From UBA12481 sp942493265 (GTDB lineage Bacteria; Bacteroidota; Bacteroidia; Bacteroidales; UBA12481), in contig OW818688.1 in the NCBI GenBank assembly GCA_942493265.1, forward strand, positions 4,402,001-4,466,000: a DNA stretch of 64,000 bases, read 5' to 3'. Below are positions 60,671 through 64,000 of this stretch, in pieces; within the stretch, counting starts at the first letter, position 1, and the number at the start of each line of letters is the position of its first letter. The notes under the pieces are model-generated. The model saw nothing but the letters and a program-made list of their open reading frames with translations. It did not search any database and was not told the DNA's origin. The position numbers and the translations under genes were made by a program.

Positions 60671-62803
60671 TCAATGAACCATCACCACTGTTTCGGTGCG
60701 GAGTCCATCTGAATAAACAAGATAATAAGCGCCCGCAGCGACCGGCATCAGTTCACGAAGATCTATTTCCAACTCCGACGAACCCGCATGAGCGAAAGTG
60801 GCACTGACCTTCCGGCTCCAGAGCAGTCGGCCTTCGGATGACATCAATTGCAGCAGGCAGTCGGGAGTATTTGCGGGTATCTTCAGCCGGATCCGGTCAA
60901 TGAACGGATTGGGCCACGCTGAAAAGGTCATGAGCTGGTCGTTGGGCAATCTGCTAATTCCGGTTGCCGTTGCAGGTATCCTCTCCAGGCGGTTCGCCCC
61001 ATTCATAGCCACTATAAGCTCTTTCGATCCTCCATCATAGGATAAACCCCACGGTCCCTGAAGTCCGGTTCGGTATTCCATTGCAGGTGAGATCCAGCCA
61101 GAGGTATTAACAAAAATAGAGTTGGCTGACGGGGATGAGAGGTAATAATTTCCAGCTCCGTCGGTTTCAATATCACCCCCGGCAGCGATAGTGGTAACCT
61201 GCAGGGTGGTTATATCACCGGAAGCCGGATTGACCGATTTTACCGTGATCAGTTCCTCCCCGTCGAGCACGAGAATTTCCCCGGTGTGCGCATCATATCG
61301 CAATGCCCGCGGATATTCCAATGCCGTGGCTACGGTGTTGACGATTCCCGTTCCAGGATCAAAGGAGAATATTGTACCATCCTCAGGGGCTGATAAATAT
61401 ATCTGTCCTGTTGGCGTCGCAGTAAGTCCCTCCAGAAATTGCGCATCAACCCGGTAACTGGCTTGCCAAACGCCGCTTTCCGGATGGAATACCTGTAGGC
61501 TTGCGCCAGAATTAACATATAACAGATTATCTGACAAGGCAATACCCTGACAATAACCCGGATTTGCCAAGCCCCGTGCAGGTTCGTTACCTGCCGAGGC
61601 AATAATATTTCCCAGGATGCTGTTCACCACCAGAAAGTCTCCGGTAGCTAAACCCGGGACCAACCAGGAGGGCGACTTTATCAGGGCGGTATGATCGGTG
61701 GTATTTTCCCACCAGCCCAGGAAATTGGAATTATAGCCGATGGCAACCACATCCGCATCCCCGTCGTGATCGAGATCGGTGATATTCAAAGCAAATCCGG
61801 AGGTTAATCCCCCCGAAAGCTGGGATTTTGCAAATACCTGACGTCCGTTGTTGGTATAGAGCGCCGGTTGTGTGGCCGACATACCGGTGCCGAGCATGTC
61901 CTGATCACCATCTAAATCAAAATCAGCCATATCGAGCCAGATAGCACCACCCAGGTTATCCATGGCATGCTTTTTAAAGATGCCGGCGCCTGCATTTTCG
62001 TACCATGCCAGCAAACTGGAACTTGTTGCTGATGCCAGTATGTCGGGATCACCGTCCTTATCGATATCCCTGGCCAGCACGGTATGGGCCAGTGTAAACT
62101 GATTATCGATCACATGCTGCGTAAAAACTTGTGAGCCATTGTTTTCCCACCAATATACCTCCCCCGGCGTTTCGTCGGAACCAATCAGGTCGAGGTCCCC
62201 GTCGAGATCCATGTCGGCAGCCTCAACAAATGGCGACTGATCAAGTAGCGCTGATACCACGTGTTTTGCAAAGGTTTTATTCCCCTGGTTTTCCCACCAA
62301 GCCACCTCGCTCAGAGATGCGGAATTATCCCATCCGGAGCAGAGGATATCCTGGTCCCCATCCCGGTCAAGATCTGTTATTTGCACAGTGTGGGCGCCCC
62401 TGAAATTGTTATCCGCGGTAATGGTGGTAAACTTGCCGGAACCGTCATTTTCATACCATTCAATACGGTTTAGGGTAATCGACGCAGCAATCAGGTCGTT
62501 GTCCCCATCCCCGTCGATATCTCCCGCACGTATCGACCTTCCGCCAGTGAAACCCGTCCTGATCTGCCTCTTGATATATCCACCCTGACGGTTATTCTCC
62601 CACCAGGCAACCTCCCCTTCGGTTACCGAAACCGTTGCAAGGTCGGTATGTCCGTCGCCATTCAGATCACCTGAAGTAACATCCATGGGCTGACCGATTG
62701 TGGCAATGGCATGTTTCACAAAAGTTGCCTGGGCCCTGACGGCCTGATAGTTGGAAAATCCCATCAAGATGACCAAGCCTGCAGCTGTAACAATTGATTT
62801 CAT
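60671..62803 (-). CDS. Secreted FG-GAP/VCBS repeat T9SS cargo
   Basis: A 710-residue protein with signal peptide MKSIVTAAGLVILMGFSNYQAVRA. At least seven calcium-type repeats (GDLNGDGHTDLATV, GDIDGDGDNDLIAA, TDLDRDGDQDILCS, ADMDLDGDLDLIGS, RDIDKDGDPDILAS, ADFDLDGDQDMLGT, TDLDHDGDADVVAI) form an FG-GAP beta-propeller (about 30-380), followed by an NHL/YncE-like propeller (about 400-600). The end, from FSAWPNPFIDRIRLKI to TETVVMVH, is a T9SS sorting domain. The ATG at 62803 is preferred to a TTG at 62827. Function unknown. Confidence 0.82.
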   Translation of the reverse strand: MKSIVTAAGLVILMGFSNYQAVRAQATFVKHAIATIGQPMDVTSGDLNGDGHTDLATVSVTEGEVAWWENNRQGGYIKRQIRTGFTGGRSIRAGDIDGDGDNDLIAASITLNRIEWYENDGSGKFTTITADNNFRGAHTVQITDLDRDGDQDILCSGWDNSASLSEVAWWENQGNKTFAKHVVSALLDQSPFVEAADMDLDGDLDLIGSDETPGEVYWWENNGSQVFTQHVIDNQFTLAHTVLARDIDKDGDPDILASATSSSLLAWYENAGAGIFKKHAMDNLGGAIWLDMADFDLDGDQDMLGTGMSATQPALYTNNGRQVFAKSQLSGGLTSGFALNITDLDHDGDADVVAIGYNSNFLGWWENTTDHTALIKSPSWLVPGLATGDFLVVNSILGNIIASAGNEPARGLANPGYCQGIALSDNLLYVNSGASLQVFHPESGVWQASYRVDAQFLEGLTATPTGQIYLSAPEDGTIFSFDPGTGIVNTVATALEYPRALRYDAHTGEILVLDGEELITVKSVNPASGDITTLQVTTIAAGGDIETDGAGNYYLSSPSANSIFVNTSGWISPAMEYRTGLQGPWGLSYDGGSKELIVAMNGANRLERIPATATGISRLPNDQLMTFSAWPNPFIDRIRLKIPANTPDCLLQLMSSEGRLLWSRKVSATFAHAGSSELEIDLRELMPVAAGAYYLVYSDGLRTETVVMVH

Positions 62804-62846
62804 TTCGTTCAGATTTATTTTAAACAATTATAGGATGGAGATTCCG

Positions 62847-62869
62847 ATGGGGCAAAATGTTTTGCCCAT
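62847..62869. repeat. Hairpin in the divergent region before the LytS-type kinase
   Basis: ATGGG-G-CAAAA and TTTTGCCCAT pair with one bulged G and a TG loop. It may be an operator or a stray palindrome. The rest of this 228-bp gap shows only three TTGGTC-like repeats near 62908-62963. Confidence 0.45.
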
Positions 62870-62995
62870 CAGCCTCCGTCGGATGACACAGGGTACATGC
62901 AGACCCATAAGTGCCACTGGTCAGCCAGGGATCGCTGTTGGTCGACCGGCGCCCGGCATTGGTCGAAAAATAACCCGGGTTAGCGATCCGCTCTG

Positions 62996-63003
62996 TATAT
63001 TTG
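62996..63003 (+). promoter_or_regulatory. -7 box for the LytS-type kinase
   Basis: TATATTTG, an exact TAnnTTTG match 28 bp upstream of the ATG at 63032. Confidence 0.5.
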
Positions 63004-63031
63004 TGCTACCTTGTTGTAAACAGTTAACACT

Positions 63032-64000
63032 ATGTGGTTCAGCCAAAAGTACAAGAGTCCCTGGATCCGGATCCTGTCGCATGCGGGATTCTGGATCGCC
63101 TATCTGCTGATCAATGCTATGACCGCTGTGAGATATTATCCCGACAGGGATTTCGTGAGCATCCTACTACAGTCGATGCTCACACTTCCGGTTGATGTTC
63201 TCGCTACCTATTTCACGGTTTATGGCTTGTATAAATGGTTCCTGTTCAGGAAGAAGTACCTCCTGTTTGCTTTGGTATTAACAGGATCCGCGGTTTTCTT
63301 CATTGTCCTTCAGCGCATTATCCTGTTTAACCTCACTTATCCGATATTTTTCCCCGGCCGCCAAACTGCCTATGCCTTCCTGGATATCAATTGGTTCTAC
63401 AGCTTTACCAATATTTATCTGGTAGTGGCTGTGGTATCGGTAATCAAGCTATCGAAAATCAGTTTTGAACAGCAAAAAAATGCGCAGGAACTGGATCAGG
63501 AAAGGATTGCAGCCGAATTGAAATTTCTCAAGTCACAGATCCATCCACATTTTCTGTTTAATACACTGAACAATTTATACGCCCTTACCCTCGACAAATC
63601 GGACAAAGCCCCGGAGGTAGTGCTGAAACTGTCGGATTTGTTGAATTATATGCTGTATGAATGTAACGAACCCTATGTGCTGGTTACCAAAGAGACCAAA
63701 TTGATCGAGAATTATCTGTCGCTTGAACGCATCCGGTATGGCGACCAGCTGGACCTGGACTTTCAGGTTACCGGTGAGGTTATTGGCAAACGTTTAGCCC
63801 CCATGCTTTTGCTTCCGTTTATCGAGAATGCCTTCAAGCACGGGGTAAGCAAGGTCAGGAAAAATCCCAGCGTTCGCATACGTCTGGAGATTTCAGGGAA
63901 TGACCTGAATTTTTCCGTCACAAATTCACTCGCCTTAATGCCCGATACGGATATTTCCGGATATACCGAAGGCATCGGCTTGAAAAATGTACAGCGGCGT
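63032..64000 (+). CDS. LytS/YehU-type sensor histidine kinase (cut by window edge)
   Basis: The frame is open from ATG 63032 through the window end (323 residues). Four membrane helices (about residues 17-30, 48-66, 75-97 and 115-145) are followed by a coiled coil and the His_kinase domain, with LKFLKSQIHPHFLFNTLNNLYAL (phosphorylatable His near residue 171) and the ATP-binding N box FIENAFKHG. Such kinases usually pair with a LytTR response regulator, which may lie beyond the edge. Confidence 0.9.
   Translation, partial: MWFSQKYKSPWIRILSHAGFWIAYLLINAMTAVRYYPDRDFVSILLQSMLTLPVDVLATYFTVYGLYKWFLFRKKYLLFALVLTGSAVFFIVLQRIILFNLTYPIFFPGRQTAYAFLDINWFYSFTNIYLVVAVVSVIKLSKISFEQQKNAQELDQERIAAELKFLKSQIHPHFLFNTLNNLYALTLDKSDKAPEVVLKLSDLLNYMLYECNEPYVLVTKETKLIENYLSLERIRYGDQLDLDFQVTGEVIGKRLAPMLLLPFIENAFKHGVSKVRKNPSVRIRLEISGNDLNFSVTNSLALMPDTDISGYTEGIGLKNVQRR

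Overview
The window reads as a chromosomal segment of an anaerobic member of the Bacteroidota, close to Bacteroidales or Marinilabiliales. The grounds are a complete Rnf operon with an rseC-like first gene, several secreted proteins with type IX secretion (T9SS) C-terminal sorting domains, FISUMP and DUF4831 lipoproteins, and repeated use of the Bacteroidota -7 promoter box TAnnTTTG. Gene density is high and most operons are short.

Layout. 1-2.8 kb: the start of an HdrB-like gene and its HdrC-like partner, then a NarL-type two-component pair. 2.9-7.7 kb: a PKD/FISUMP lipoprotein and two tandem ClC paralogues. 7.8-14.8 kb: glyA, a large Asp-box beta-propeller T9SS cargo, a TSUP permease and an exbB-exbD-tonB operon. 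14.9-21.7 kb: tamB, divergent tsaD and a secreted hypothetical. 21.75-27.15 kb: rseC-rnfB-C-D-G-E-A. 27.2-33.8 kb: two M16 peptidases (one catalytic, one inactive), rsh, a fur homologue and purA, ending at a perfect 22-bp bidirectional hairpin. 33.9-41.6 kb: pepD with an MFS carrier, a DUF4831 lipoprotein with nnrE/nnrD, and a POT peptide transporter.

41.6-43.8 kb is the most unusual stretch. A roughly 400-nt region without a convincing gene has a near-consensus promoter, several local helices and a strong intrinsic terminator, so it looks like a stand-alone structured RNA I cannot name. Next to it lies an IS110-family element whose two non-coding flanks both fold into strong stem-loops (candidate bridge-RNA or end structures) and which sits between two inverted copies of a REP-like sequence.

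43.8-50.7 kb: a second Asp-box propeller protein, a PDZ protein, ispH with a G-quadruplex-like repeat upstream, a T9SS cargo, tRNA-Gln(CUG) and a MntA/HepT-type toxin-antitoxin pair followed by a second nucleotidyltransferase. 50.8-57.8 kb: a minus-strand cluster of three 6-bladed beta-propeller proteins, two DUF4249-like lipoproteins and one PKD/FISUMP lipoprotein, probably an uncharacterised cell-surface module. 57.9-64 kb: an M28 peptidase, a DnaQ-like exonuclease, a DUF302 protein, an FG-GAP T9SS cargo and the start of a LytS-type histidine kinase.

Together the genes suggest anaerobic energy conservation (Rnf, Hdr-like proteins), growth on peptides (M16, M28, PepD, POT) and elaborate surface secretion. 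Low-complexity tandem repeats of several unrelated units occupy intergenic gaps, and one of them also occurs inside tsaD. All functions are read from motifs and context; no database search was possible.
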